Shown here: positions 56,337 through 64,000 of the stretch, in pieces
Layout of the letters: each line of letters opens with the position of its first letter
How positions within the stretch are numbered: position 1 is the stretch's first letter
From: Glaciimonas sp.
Lineage (GTDB): Bacteria > Pseudomonadota > Gammaproteobacteria > Burkholderiales > Burkholderiaceae_D
Length of the DNA stretch: 64,000 nucleotides
Direction of reading: 5' to 3'
Assembly (NCBI GenBank): GCA_012927625.1
Contig: JABBOV010000022.1
Span: 248,001-312,000 of the forward strand
The notes under the pieces: model-generated
The model's input: only the letters and a program-made list of their open reading frames with translations
Database searches by the model: none
Told to the model about the DNA's origin: nothing
Program-made: the position numbers and the translations under genes

Positions 56337-56756
56337 TTACTGGTGGTGGCCCAGGAACTGGCCCAACATGCCGGCCAAATTCCCTAGCTCACCTTGGGGT
56401 ACTTCCCCATTCGGCGTCAGCTTGTCAATCAGTTCCGGGAGCATTTCCGACAGATGGTTGGCCGCATCGCCTTGAGACAGCCCGGCGGTCTGTGCCAGTT
56501 GCGCCAGTTGTCCGTCATTACCCAGCGCCTGTTGGATCTGCTCGCCGGAAACTGGCAGATTCTGTCCGGTGCCAATCCACGACGCGAGCGCGTCACCCAT
56601 TCCGGCATTCTGGAATCCGCTCATCAAACCTTGCAAACCCCCGCTCTGGTTGCTCGTTAGCATCTGTATTGCCGCTTGCAATAATTTAGTTTTTGGATTG
56701 TCGGACTGCTGTTGGTCGCCGCCTAGCATGCCCATTGCCATATCGAGAAGTCCCAT
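56337..56756 (-). CDS. YidB-family (DUF937) protein
   Basis: A 139-residue Gly/Gln/Leu-rich helical protein with the YidB pattern: MGLLDMAMGMLGG, then QAAIQMLTSNQSGGLQGLMS, GMGDALASWIGTGQNLPVSG, IQQALGNDGQLAQLAQTAGL, SQGDAANHLSEMLPELIDKL and TPNGEVPQGELGNLAGMLGQ. Members have no established function. It is convergent with the chemoreceptor and lies 90 bp from rsmE, on the same strand. Confidence 0.88.
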   Translation of the reverse strand: MGLLDMAMGMLGGDQQQSDNPKTKLLQAAIQMLTSNQSGGLQGLMSGFQNAGMGDALASWIGTGQNLPVSGEQIQQALGNDGQLAQLAQTAGLSQGDAANHLSEMLPELIDKLTPNGEVPQGELGNLAGMLGQFLGHHQ

Positions 56757-56846
56757 GGTGTTTTCCTAATCTAAAAATGAATGAAAAAGATACTGTAGCG
56801 CATCAATTCCGGTTTCTTTATGCGGTGCAGCAAACTTTGCAACAGT

Positions 56847-57572
56847 TCACATTTCACCCCACATTGCGTTTAGAGTTGCTAGCGCCGCTAGTCCGGCGGT
56901 TTCGGTGCGCAACACGCGCGGCCCCATCGACAGCATCAGCGCGCCTTGCGAAACGGCCATTGATTCTTCCTCTTCGCTAAAGCCGCCCTCCGGCCCGATC
57001 AGCAATGCCAAGGCCTGCGGCGGATGATGGCGGGCCCAATTAGCCAGCGATTGTTCGGCGCGCGGGCTGAGCAGAATACGGCGGTGCAGGTCCTGCTGCG
57101 TGATCCAGTTTTTGAAGTCGCATAGTTCGGCCAGTTGCGCCAGACGGTTGCGGCCGCTCTGCTCGCTGGCGGCGACGATGATGCCCTGCCAATGAGCAAG
57201 TTTCTTTTCGGCGCGTTCGCCGGATAGCCGCATCACGCAGCGCTGGGCCGACAACGGCTGGATCGCGGCGGCACCCAGTTCCACCGCTTTTTCAATGATC
57301 CAATCCATTTTCGATGATTCCGGCAGTGCTTGCGCCAGCGTGATCGCGTAGGGAATCTCGACATCTCGCACGGTATGCGCTTTGACTTCGGCGCTGACGC
57401 GTTTCTTTTCGATAAGGGTCAGGGTCGCCGTATATTCGCCGCCATCGCCGTTGAATAAGGTGATCGCCGTCCCAGGCTCCAGGCGCAGAACCTGGACGTG
57501 ATGGGCGATATTGTCCGGCAGTACCAGTTGGGTGCCAATTGCCAGCGGCTGTGCACAATAAAAACGTGGCAT
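56847..57572 (-). CDS. rsmE: 16S rRNA (uracil1498-N3)-methyltransferase RsmE
   Basis: A 241-residue SPOUT-class methyltransferase of U1498 in 16S rRNA. Features: PUA-like N-terminus (MPRFYCAQPLAIGTQLVLPD), QALPESSKMDWIIEKAVELG, then IQPLSAQRCVMRLSGERAEK, the knotted SAM site LALLIGPEGGFSEEEE and SMGPRVLRTETAGLAALATL. The ATG at 57572 gives the standard start; an upstream frame extension is not typical. It is divergent from tkt. Confidence 0.95.
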   Translation of the reverse strand: MPRFYCAQPLAIGTQLVLPDNIAHHVQVLRLEPGTAITLFNGDGGEYTATLTLIEKKRVSAEVKAHTVRDVEIPYAITLAQALPESSKMDWIIEKAVELGAAAIQPLSAQRCVMRLSGERAEKKLAHWQGIIVAASEQSGRNRLAQLAELCDFKNWITQQDLHRRILLSPRAEQSLANWARHHPPQALALLIGPEGGFSEEEESMAVSQGALMLSMGPRVLRTETAGLAALATLNAMWGEM

Positions 57573-57712
57573 GGTAAATCCGATTAAGAGGAACCCCGAT
57601 TTTAATTCGACACCTGCGTCTCTGGTAAAATACTTGGCTTGGCACTGCGCCCTGCATTGCGCAAGTCTATGAGTATGTCCTTCCTCTCCCATCGTCATTC
57701 AAACAGACCAAC

Positions 57713-59707
57713 ATGATTTCCACGCTCCCCACTACCAAGATGGCCAATGCGATCCGCGCGCTGGCGATGGATGCTGTCCAAAAAGCCAACTCCGGTCATC
57801 CCGGCATGCCGATGGGGATGGCGGATATCGCCGTCGCCTTGTGGGCAGGACATTACCGCCACAATCCGGCCAACCCGCACTGGATCAACCGCGACCGTTT
57901 TGTGTTGTCGAACGGCCATGGCTCGTTGCTGCACTACGCGTTGCTGCACTTGACCGGCTACGATTTGTCGGTGGAAGATCTCAAAAATTTCCGCCAGATG
58001 CACTCGAAGACACCGGGTCATCCAGAAGTCCACGTCACGCCTGGCATCGAGACCACCACCGGCCCGCTCGGCCAGGGTTTGGCCAACGTGGTCGGCATGG
58101 CGCTGGCAGAAAGGTTGCTGGCGGCCGAATTCAACCGGCCCGGCTTTGCCGTGGTCGATCATCACTCCTACGTATTCCTGGGCGACGGTTGCCTGATGGA
58201 AGGCATTTCGCATGAAGTCTGTTCACTGGCCGGCACCTTGCGCCTGAACAAAATTATTGCGCTGTATGACGACAATGGGATTTCGATTGACGGCAAAGTC
58301 GAAGGCTGGTTCCTGGACGACACCCCGAAACGCTTCGAAGCCTACGGCTGGAACGTAATTCCTGCTGTCGATGGCCATAATGTTGCGGCCGTTGATGCCG
58401 CGATTACGCAAGCCAAGCGGTCTGACAGGCCGACTTTGATCTGTTGCAAGACCGTCATCGGCAAGGGTTCGCCGAACATGCAAGGCACGCACAATGTGCA
58501 TGGCGCTCCATTAGGCGACAAGGAAATCGCTGCGGTGCGCGAATCCCTGAACTGGCCGTATGCGCCGTTCGAAGTGCCGGCCGATGTCTATGCCGCCTGG
58601 GATGCAAAAGCGCAAGGTGCTCGTCTCGAAGGCGACTGGAATGCCTTATTCAACGTTTACAGCGAACGTTACCCGCAGCAAGCGGGCGAACTGGTGCGCC
58701 GCATGAAAGGCGAATTACCGGGCAATTTCAACGATGTGGTCAACGCTTACACCGCCAGTTGCGTCGAGAAAAAAGAAACTATAGCAACCCGCAAGGCTAG
58801 CCAGAATGCGATCCAGGCGTATGCACAGGTTCTGCCGGAATTCCTTGGCGGCTCCGCCGACCTGACCGGCTCCAACCTGACCAACTGGAAAGAGTGCGTC
58901 GCGGTGCGCGCCGACCAGCCCGGCAACCATATCAATTATGGTGTGCGCGAATTCGGCATGAGCGCCATCATGAACGGTATTGCGCTGCATGGCGGCTACA
59001 TCCCGTTCGGTGCCACTTTCCTGACCTTCTCCGACTACAGCCGCAATGCACTGCGGATGGCGGCACTGATGAAAATCCGTTCGATTTTCGTGTTTACGCA
59101 TGACTCGATCGGCCTCGGCGAAGATGGGCCGACCCATCAATCGGTCGAGCACGTCTCCAGCTTGCGCCTGATCCCGAACCTGGATAACTGGCGTCCCTGC
59201 GACACGGTCGAATCCGCTGCGGCCTGGTCGCACGCGGTCAGCCGTCGTCACGGCCCGTCGACCCTGATTTTCTCGCGCCAGAATCTGCAATATCAGGAGC
59301 GCACACCGGAACAGATTACCCACATCCATCGTGGCGGTTATGTGTTGAAAGACGCTGCGAACGCCAAAGCAATCTTGATTGCGACCGGTTCCGAAGTTGA
59401 ACTGGCGATGCAGGCGGCGCAACAACTGGCCAAACAAGGCGTGCCGGTACGCGTGGTTTCGATGCCGTGTACCGATGTCTTCGACCGCCAGGAATCGGCT
59501 TACAAAGCCAGTGTCCTGACCCGAGGTTTGCCGCGGGTCGCGATTGAAGCCGGCGTGACCGACTTCTGGCACAAATATGTCGGACTTGAGGGTGCGGTGA
59601 TCGGTATCGACACTTTTGGTGAGTCCGCTCCGGCGGGCCTATTGTTCAAACATTTTGGTTTCACGGTCGAGAATGTCGTGGCCAATGTGAAATTGGTTAT
59701 TGCTTAA
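57713..59707 (+). CDS. tkt: Transketolase
   Basis: A 664-residue thiamine-diphosphate enzyme of the pentose phosphate pathway. Motifs: [20 protein letters not shown], the ThDP/Mg loop [20 protein letters not shown], then [26 protein letters not shown]-like [20 protein letters not shown] and the C-terminal half with [18 protein letters not shown]. Complete. It is divergent from rsmE and followed by gap 50 bp downstream, so tkt-gap is probably one operon, as in many betaproteobacteria. Confidence 0.97.
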   Translation: MISTLPTTKMANAIRALAMDAVQKANSGHPGMPMGMADIAVALWAGHYRHNPANPHWINRDRFVLSNGHGSLLHYALLHLTGYDLSVEDLKNFRQMHSKTPGHPEVHVTPGIETTTGPLGQGLANVVGMALAERLLAAEFNRPGFAVVDHHSYVFLGDGCLMEGISHEVCSLAGTLRLNKIIALYDDNGISIDGKVEGWFLDDTPKRFEAYGWNVIPAVDGHNVAAVDAAITQAKRSDRPTLICCKTVIGKGSPNMQGTHNVHGAPLGDKEIAAVRESLNWPYAPFEVPADVYAAWDAKAQGARLEGDWNALFNVYSERYPQQAGELVRRMKGELPGNFNDVVNAYTASCVEKKETIATRKASQNAIQAYAQVLPEFLGGSADLTGSNLTNWKECVAVRADQPGNHINYGVREFGMSAIMNGIALHGGYIPFGATFLTFSDYSRNALRMAALMKIRSIFVFTHDSIGLGEDGPTHQSVEHVSSLRLIPNLDNWRPCDTVESAAAWSHAVSRRHGPSTLIFSRQNLQYQERTPEQITHIHRGGYVLKDAANAKAILIATGSEVELAMQAAQQLAKQGVPVRVVSMPCTDVFDRQESAYKASVLTRGLPRVAIEAGVTDFWHKYVGLEGAVIGIDTFGESAPAGLLFKHFGFTVENVVANVKLVIA

Positions 59708-59757
59708 TTAATAATTTTTAATTAACCTCGTTGGCTTAACTACGTTCTGGAGACAGT

Positions 59758-60774
59758 ATGACTATTCGCGTTGCAATCAATGGCTATGGCCGCATCGGCC
59801 GCAACATCCTTCGCGCCCACTATGAAGGCGGCAAGTTCAAGGAAGACATCAAGATCGTTGCTATCAATGATCTCGGCAATGCCGAATCGAATGCCCATCT
59901 GACCCGCTACGACACCACCCACGGCAAGTTCCCAGGCACTGTCACGGTTGACGGCGACAGCATGATCGTCAATGGCGACCCGATCAAGGTCTTTGCCGAA
60001 CGCAATCCGGCCAACATCCCTTGGGGCGAGCTGAATGTCGACGTCGTGCTGGAATGCACCGGTTTCTTCGCCACTAAAGAGAAAGCTTCGGCCCACCTGG
60101 CCGGCGGCGCGAAAAAAGTCATCATTTCCGCGCCGGGCGGCAAGGATGTCGACGCGACCATCGTATACGGCGTCAATCACGGTGTGCTGAAATCGACCGA
60201 CACCGTCATTTCCAATGCCTCTTGCACCACCAACTGCCTGGCCCCATTGGTTAAGCCTTTGCACGATAAAATCGGTCTCGTAACCGGTTTGATGACCACC
60301 GTCCACTCGTACACCAACGACCAGGTACTGACCGACGTGATGCACGAAGACTTGCGTCGCGCTCGTTCCGCTACCATGAGCATGATTCCGACCAAGACCG
60401 GCGCTGCTGCTGCGGTCGGTTTGGTGTTGCCGGAACTGAATGGCCGCCTGGATGGTTATTCGATTCGGGTGCCGACCATCAATGTGTCGATCGTCGATCT
60501 GTCGTTCATCGCTGCCCGCGACACGACTGTCGAGGAAGTCAATGCGATCATGAAAGACGCATCGGAAAACGGCCCGTTGAAAGGGATTCTGGAATACAAC
60601 ACAGCACCGCTGGTATCGGTCGATTTTAACCACAACCCAGCATCGAGCACGTTCGATGCGACGCTGACCAAAGTGTCCGGCCGTCTGGTCAAGGTATCGT
60701 CCTGGTACGACAACGAGTGGGGTTTCTCGAACCGCATGTTGGATACCACGATGGCGCTGATGTCTGCCAAGTAA
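59758..60774 (+). CDS. gap: Glyceraldehyde-3-phosphate dehydrogenase, type I
   Basis: A 338-residue phosphorylating GAPDH. NAD-binding start [20 protein letters not shown]; catalytic Cys156 in [13 protein letters not shown]; also [20 protein letters not shown] and the C-terminal [18 protein letters not shown] terminator follows directly, so the operon ends here. In related genomes pgk or pyk often follow, and they are not here. Confidence 0.98.
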   Translation: MTIRVAINGYGRIGRNILRAHYEGGKFKEDIKIVAINDLGNAESNAHLTRYDTTHGKFPGTVTVDGDSMIVNGDPIKVFAERNPANIPWGELNVDVVLECTGFFATKEKASAHLAGGAKKVIISAPGGKDVDATIVYGVNHGVLKSTDTVISNASCTTNCLAPLVKPLHDKIGLVTGLMTTVHSYTNDQVLTDVMHEDLRRARSATMSMIPTKTGAAAAVGLVLPELNGRLDGYSIRVPTINVSIVDLSFIAARDTTVEEVNAIMKDASENGPLKGILEYNTAPLVSVDFNHNPASSTFDATLTKVSGRLVKVSSWYDNEWGFSNRMLDTTMALMSAK

Positions 60775-60798
60775 TTTTTGCAGTAGTTCAGCAAGATG

Positions 60799-60824
60799 AA
60801 ACGCCCCGCTAACCGGGGCGTTTT
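60799..60824 (+). terminator. Terminator of tkt-gap
   Basis: AAACGCCCCG and CGGGGCGTTTT with a 5-nt loop, 25 bp after the gap stop codon. Confidence 0.92.
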
Positions 60825-60856
60825 GCCGTGCGGAGCGATTGTTAATTAATGAAAAT

Positions 60857-60938
60857 AGGTAGGGTATGTTAAAAAATAGTGCTTCTTTCGCATATATTTA
60901 ATAATTTTTTAAAAATACATTGATATGTATCTTTAATT
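60857..60938 (+). repeat. Dispersed intergenic repeat, copy 10
   Basis: Blocks: TAGGGTATGTTAAAAAATAG, then CTTTCGCATATATTTAATAA, TTTAAAAATACATTG and ATATGTATC. It directly follows the gap terminator and abuts the palindromic repeat at 60940, forming the left edge of the TIR-gene islet. Confidence 0.75.
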
Positions 60939-60939
60939 G

Positions 60940-61023
60940 GTAGGTTGGGTTGAGCAAGGCGAAGCCCAACATTCGGTAGTGAATCTGCGCTTACCAAACG
61001 TTGGGCTTTGCAGCCCAACCTAC
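60940..61023. repeat. Palindromic GTAGGTTGGGTT repeat, left copy
   Basis: GTAGGTTGGGTTGAGC with GAAGCCCAACAT, and further on ACGTTGGGCTTTGC with AGCCCAACCTAC: nested inverted repeats able to form a large cruciform or hairpin. Repeats of this wording are common between genes of proteobacteria. A related copy lies at 62287-62369. Confidence 0.8.
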
Positions 61024-61129
61024 GAGCTGCTACTAACGCTGAGGTAACAGGATCGCCGCCACGGGTGTAAATAAAAGTGAAATTATCATTGGTGATTCCT
61101 TGTCGAGCGTCCTGTTAGACGCTTTATAA

Positions 61130-61942
61130 CTAGTACCAGGATTTAATTGCATAGCCGCATGCTTTCAGCTCTTTTGCAACCTCTGTTTTCCACGCACCGT
61201 GCGAATCAAGACTCACGTAAACTACGCCACTAATATCATTGGGTGTTTCGATGTCACCTTTCACAAGAGCGCAAACATTTTCTCTTCCGAGTTTTGCCAT
61301 TAAATATCCATGTTCAAAGACAACGTTTTGTCGGGCCCGATACTTGGGGGGTATCTTTGATTCATGTACATCTCTTCCTTGGTCGCAAGGTGTATATAGC
61401 ACTAGAGCAAAGTCTGCGTCATTGGAGTAATGCTCTATCTTTTCGATAATTGTCATTCCGGCGCTGGCTTGCTCGTGCAATATTATTGCTTCTAGTCCAA
61501 TGCCTTCAATAAATCGGCTTACATCTTGTTTTGCTTCGTTGTCTCTGCCGTGAACAATAAATACTTTTCTTTTGTTTCGAGCTACAACAGGTAATGCGTT
61601 TGGTAATACGTTTGCTTCCCGTTGAATAGAGATTGCTTTGATAGGAGGTTTGCTTCCAAATTCCAACGCGTCCAGCAATGGTGTGAACTCTTGGGACAAG
61701 AATGTCCTGCGTTCAGCGTAAGTTCCGAACTTAGGTTGAATGAAGCCCCAAAAGGAGCTGAGATTCCTGTGTAACTTCAACCACGGTGGAAGATGATCAG
61801 AAATTTCTGAATTGGCTAATAGCTCATGCCGCAGTCTTTCGTATTCACTTGAATCTGCGGATTTTCCAGTCGCGTGCGCAACTAATAGATTTTGTAAGTA
61901 GCTAACTTTTTCAAAGTTAGTTTTCAAAAATTCAATGCTCAT
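61130..61942 (-). CDS. TIR-like nucleotide-binding protein (CAP12/Pycsar-effector type)
   Basis: A 270-residue soluble protein. Residues 1-120 form an unrecognised helical domain. Residues 124-265 form a TIR-like domain of the 'predicted nucleotide-binding' type: KRKVFIVHGRDNEAKQDVSR, ASAGMTIIEKIEHYSNDADF, ALVLYTPCDQGRD, ARQNVVFEHGYLMAKLGREN. Glu210 in VVFEHGY is where these domains carry their catalytic glutamate. Homologues act as NAD+-consuming effectors in anti-phage systems; that role here is inference. The gene is visibly richer in A/T than its neighbours, stands alone, and is flanked by repeats on both sides, consistent with transfer. No cyclase partner is adjacent. Confidence 0.83.
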   Translation of the reverse strand: MSIEFLKTNFEKVSYLQNLLVAHATGKSADSSEYERLRHELLANSEISDHLPPWLKLHRNLSSFWGFIQPKFGTYAERRTFLSQEFTPLLDALEFGSKPPIKAISIQREANVLPNALPVVARNKRKVFIVHGRDNEAKQDVSRFIEGIGLEAIILHEQASAGMTIIEKIEHYSNDADFALVLYTPCDQGRDVHESKIPPKYRARQNVVFEHGYLMAKLGRENVCALVKGDIETPNDISGVVYVSLDSHGAWKTEVAKELKACGYAIKSWY

Positions 61943-62029
61943 TCAGTAACTCGCTTTGTGTGATTTGAGCTATAACATGGCGCTTAACGTGATTATATTT
62001 TCATTTTGCAAATATACTTGCTTTGCGAT

Positions 62030-62270
62030 CTAACCGGGGGTGGCCCGGCTGCCACTCACTTTCTTTGCTTCGCCAAAGAAAGTAAGCAAAGAAAGGCGAC
62101 CGCAAGACGCAGCCCTTCGGGTTCCCGCCGTCAGCCCGGATAAAACGGGAAACGAAAAGAACTCGCTTCGCTCAAACATTTTTCGTTTCTGATCCGTTTT
62201 ATCCCGGCCGACGGCGGCTGCGTCCCAAGCGGAAGGGCACACCACGGTCGCGGCAGGTTTGAAGATGGAA
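62030..62270. repeat. GC-rich conserved intergenic repeat (Burkholderiales type)
   Basis: The block begins GGGGGTGGCCCGGCTGCCAC and includes TTTCTTTGCTTCGCCAAAGA, which pairs with itself, and CGTTTTATCCCGGCCGACGG. Sequence of this wording recurs in many proteobacterial genomes and is often mis-annotated as a small protein with MFERSEFFSF. Such translated frames exist here, but the palindromic nucleotide pattern is the conserved part. Confidence 0.7.
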
Positions 62271-62286
62271 CGAAGAAACGGCTTTT

Positions 62287-62369
62287 GTAGGTTGGGTTAG
62301 CGGCTTCATCGCGTAACCCGACATTTGTGGCTGAGAATGTCGGGTTACGCTATCGCTTACCCGACCTAC
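62287..62369. repeat. Palindromic GTAGGTTGGGTT repeat, right copy
   Basis: GTAGGTTGGGTTAGCG and CGCTTACCCGACCTAC at the ends, with inner GTAACCCGACATT and AATGTCGGGTTAC. It is a relative of the copy at 60940-61023, on the other side of the TIR-like gene. Confidence 0.78.
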
Positions 62370-62391
62370 GATGCCGAATTACATAATATTT

Positions 62392-62470
62392 ATGGAGTAT
62401 GTCAATAAACATGCCATTTTCCGCATATATTTAAAGCGTAACTAAAAAATACAGTGGGTAGATTATGTTA
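62392..62470 (+). repeat. Dispersed intergenic repeat, copy 11
   Basis: Blocks: ATGGAGTATGTC, AATAAACATGCC, ATTTTCCGCATATATTTAA, CTAAAAAATACAG and GTAGATTATG. It forms the right edge of the TIR-gene islet, 40 bp before the end of glnE. Confidence 0.75.
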
Positions 62471-62512
62471 ATTGCTGCGAACTCCGACAATCGCTGACAC
62501 GCATCGTGCGCC

Positions 62513-64000
62513 TCAGCCGACAAGCCCGAACACCGCTTCCCACAGCCGCTTCACGTCATCCACTCTGGCTGCGACTTCCTCCAACTCTACCCGTGCGCGG
62601 TCGTTGCCTTGCAGGCGGATGTTGTGCTGCATCTTGCGAAAGTCGCGGTAGGCGCTGGCACCGGCTTCGGCTAGCGGCGCGTCGAGCAGGCCGAGTGCGC
62701 CACACAATTTAAGCAGCCCGATGTTGCCGATGTTGGCGGTTAGTTGCGGGTATGAGCCGGCGTGGCGCAGTACCAGGTATTGGACGATGAATTCGATGTC
62801 GATCATGCCGCCGGCGTCGTGCTTGAGGTCGAACATTTCGCTGCGGTTGGGATGGGCGCTGTGCAGCTTTTTGCACATGTGCAGGATGTCGTCTTTCAGC
62901 TTGGCTTCGTCCTGGGGTTGGCGCAGCACCTGGTCGCGGATAGCTTCAAAACGGGCGCCGATGGCGACATCGCCGGAGCAAAAGCGGGCGCGGGTCAGTG
63001 CCTGGTGTTCCCAGAGCCAGGCCGATTCGCTCTGATAGCGTCCGAACGATGCCACCGATGACACCAGCAGGCCGCTGCCGCCGTCGGGGCGCAGCGCGAT
63101 GTCGATGTCGAACAGGATGCCGGACGAGGTGTGGGACGTCATCCAGGTGATGAAGCGTTGTGCCAGCTTGGCGTACAGAGCGGGCGCATCCTGATCGTCG
63201 TCGTCGTATAGGAAGATTACGTCGAGGTCGGAGGCGTAGCCGAGTTCCTTGCCGCCCAATTTGCCGTAAGCGATGACGGCAAATTTCGGAATTTCGATGT
63301 GGCGTTTCGGAATGGTTTTCCAGACTGCGCGGATGGTGGTGGCGACGATGATGTCGGCCAATTGCGACAAATGATCGGCCAGATGTTCCATGCTGAGCGC
63401 GCCTTCCAGATCCAGCACCAGCAACCGGAACAGTTGCGCATGGTGCATGTCGCGCAGGATATTCATTTGCAGTTCGGTATCGGGCTCGCCGTTGAGGGTG
63501 GCGGCGTCGAGTTGTTGTTGCAGTTCGGCGCTGAAACTGGCCCATAGCGGCGCGATCTGCCCCATCTGCACCATGTTTTCATCCAGCAGTTCGTCCAGCA
63601 GGATCGGGTGGCGGGTCAGATATTTTGCCGCCCAGTCGCTGGCTTGCATCATGCGAATTACGCGCTGCAATGCCGGCGGGTATTCGGTCAGCAGCGACAG
63701 ATAGGCAGAACGGCGGGCGATGGTTTCCAGTAGATCGAGCAGACGGCTCAAGGTGGCCAACTGGGCTTTTTTACTCTGTGCGATCAGCGGCAATGCGGCA
63801 TTGATCAGGGCCAGGAATTTTTTGCGGCTGTCCAACGGCAACGATTGCAGGCGCGAAGACTTGCCGGTTTCGAGCAGGCGCTGGGCCGCTGCCGGAGCTT
63901 CGCTAAAGCTGATCGCTTTAAGCTGGGTTTGGATCGCTTCGGCCTTTTCGGCGTCCGGCAAGCTGGCGAACATCTGCAGATCGATCGGCGTTGGCCCGGC
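62513..64000 (-). CDS. glnE: GlnE, glutamine synthetase adenylyltransferase, C-terminal part (5' end outside window)
   Basis: About 495 residues of the C-terminal part are present, open to the right edge. GlnE adds or removes AMP on glutamine synthetase in response to PII. The visible part includes the end of the adenylyl-removing domain, the linker and the C-terminal adenylyltransferase domain with AYGKLGGKELGYASDLDVIF, followed by LYDDDD (metal-binding Asp pair in SDLDV), SSGILFDIDIALRPDGGSGL and EHQALTRARF. The C-terminal helical region ends normally. The true start lies outside the window. Confidence 0.95.
   Translation of the reverse strand, partial: AGPTPIDLQMFASLPDAEKAEAIQTQLKAISFSEAPAAAQRLLETGKSSRLQSLPLDSRKKFLALINAALPLIAQSKKAQLATLSRLLDLLETIARRSAYLSLLTEYPPALQRVIRMMQASDWAAKYLTRHPILLDELLDENMVQMGQIAPLWASFSAELQQQLDAATLNGEPDTELQMNILRDMHHAQLFRLLVLDLEGALSMEHLADHLSQLADIIVATTIRAVWKTIPKRHIEIPKFAVIAYGKLGGKELGYASDLDVIFLYDDDDQDAPALYAKLAQRFITWMTSHTSSGILFDIDIALRPDGGSGLLVSSVASFGRYQSESAWLWEHQALTRARFCSGDVAIGARFEAIRDQVLRQPQDEAKLKDDILHMCKKLHSAHPNRSEMFDLKHDAGGMIDIEFIVQYLVLRHAGSYPQLTANIGNIGLLKLCGALGLLDAPLAEAGASAYRDFRKMQHNIRLQGNDRARVELEEVAARVDDVKRLWEAVFGLVG

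Noticed and set aside
62030-62245. Small basic protein with MFERSEFFSF
   Set aside because: This frame is a translation of a widespread nucleotide repeat; the conserved part is palindromic DNA rather than codons.
1-64000. CRISPR arrays, prophage or insertion sequences
   Set aside because: No regularly spaced direct repeats, no cas, integrase, transposase or phage structural genes were seen.

Overview
The window is a chromosomal segment of a Gram-negative betaproteobacterium, order Burkholderiales and most likely family Oxalobacteraceae (relatives of Herminiimonas, Collimonas, Janthinobacterium). This rests on familiar gene neighbourhoods (mreCD-mrdA-rodA-rlpA; rsmI/lpoA-yraN-gmhA/diaA-dolP; ribF-ileS-lspA-coaBC-dut; clpS-clpA beside icd and a cold-shock gene; tkt-gap) and on protein style. 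Assignment below the order is inference. Most of the 64 kb is dense housekeeping sequence, with no phage, insertion sequence or CRISPR array.

Layout. 1-5.6 kb: cell elongation and septal wall genes (3' part of mreC, mreD, mrdA, rodA, rlpA). 5.7-10.4 kb: a small unknown gene, then rsmI divergent from lpoA-yraN-gmhA/diaA-dolP. 10.5-15.4 kb: TlpA-type thioredoxin, dsbA, a SPOR protein, argS and two small unknown genes. 15.6-21.5 kb: rep, then an accessory patch made of an AraC-type regulator that lacks its DNA-binding half, a DUF4396-multicopper oxidase fusion and the 3' half of an FGGY kinase. 21.8-28.7 kb: spermidine-synthase-like protein, DNA glycosylase, a 1457-residue GAF/PAS/GGDEF/EAL protein, a coding remnant and a hemerythrin-like protein. 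28.8-34.2 kb: pgi and an ABC importer with two binding proteins. 34.3-42.3 kb: tRNA-Arg(CCU), uup, a SirB1-type protein, murJ, rpsT, a DUF192 protein, rluE-like gene, icd. 42.5-47.4 kb: cold-shock protein, clpS, clpA, a degenerate M48 lipoprotein, dut. 47.4-53.4 kb: coaBC, lspA, ileS, ribF. 53.9-60.8 kb: cheW, a chemoreceptor, a YidB-type protein, rsmE, tkt, gap. 60.8-62.5 kb: a repeat-rich islet carrying one AT-rich TIR-like gene. 62.5 kb to the end: the C-terminal part of glnE.

Two observations stand out. First, at least eleven copies of a diverged element of about 80 bp lie only in intergenic gaps, in both orientations. They share a GGAGTAT head, a TTTCCGCATATATTT core, a TAAAAATACA block and an AGTATAT-like tail. 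Second, the TIR-like gene at 61.1-61.9 kb lies between two copies of that element and, inside those, two copies of a second palindromic repeat, as expected of a small mobile or exchangeable defence islet. Other oddities are an M48-type lipoprotein whose HExxH motif reads RExxH, the broken genes around the copper oxidase, and a perfect 16-bp palindrome in the rluE-icd gap.
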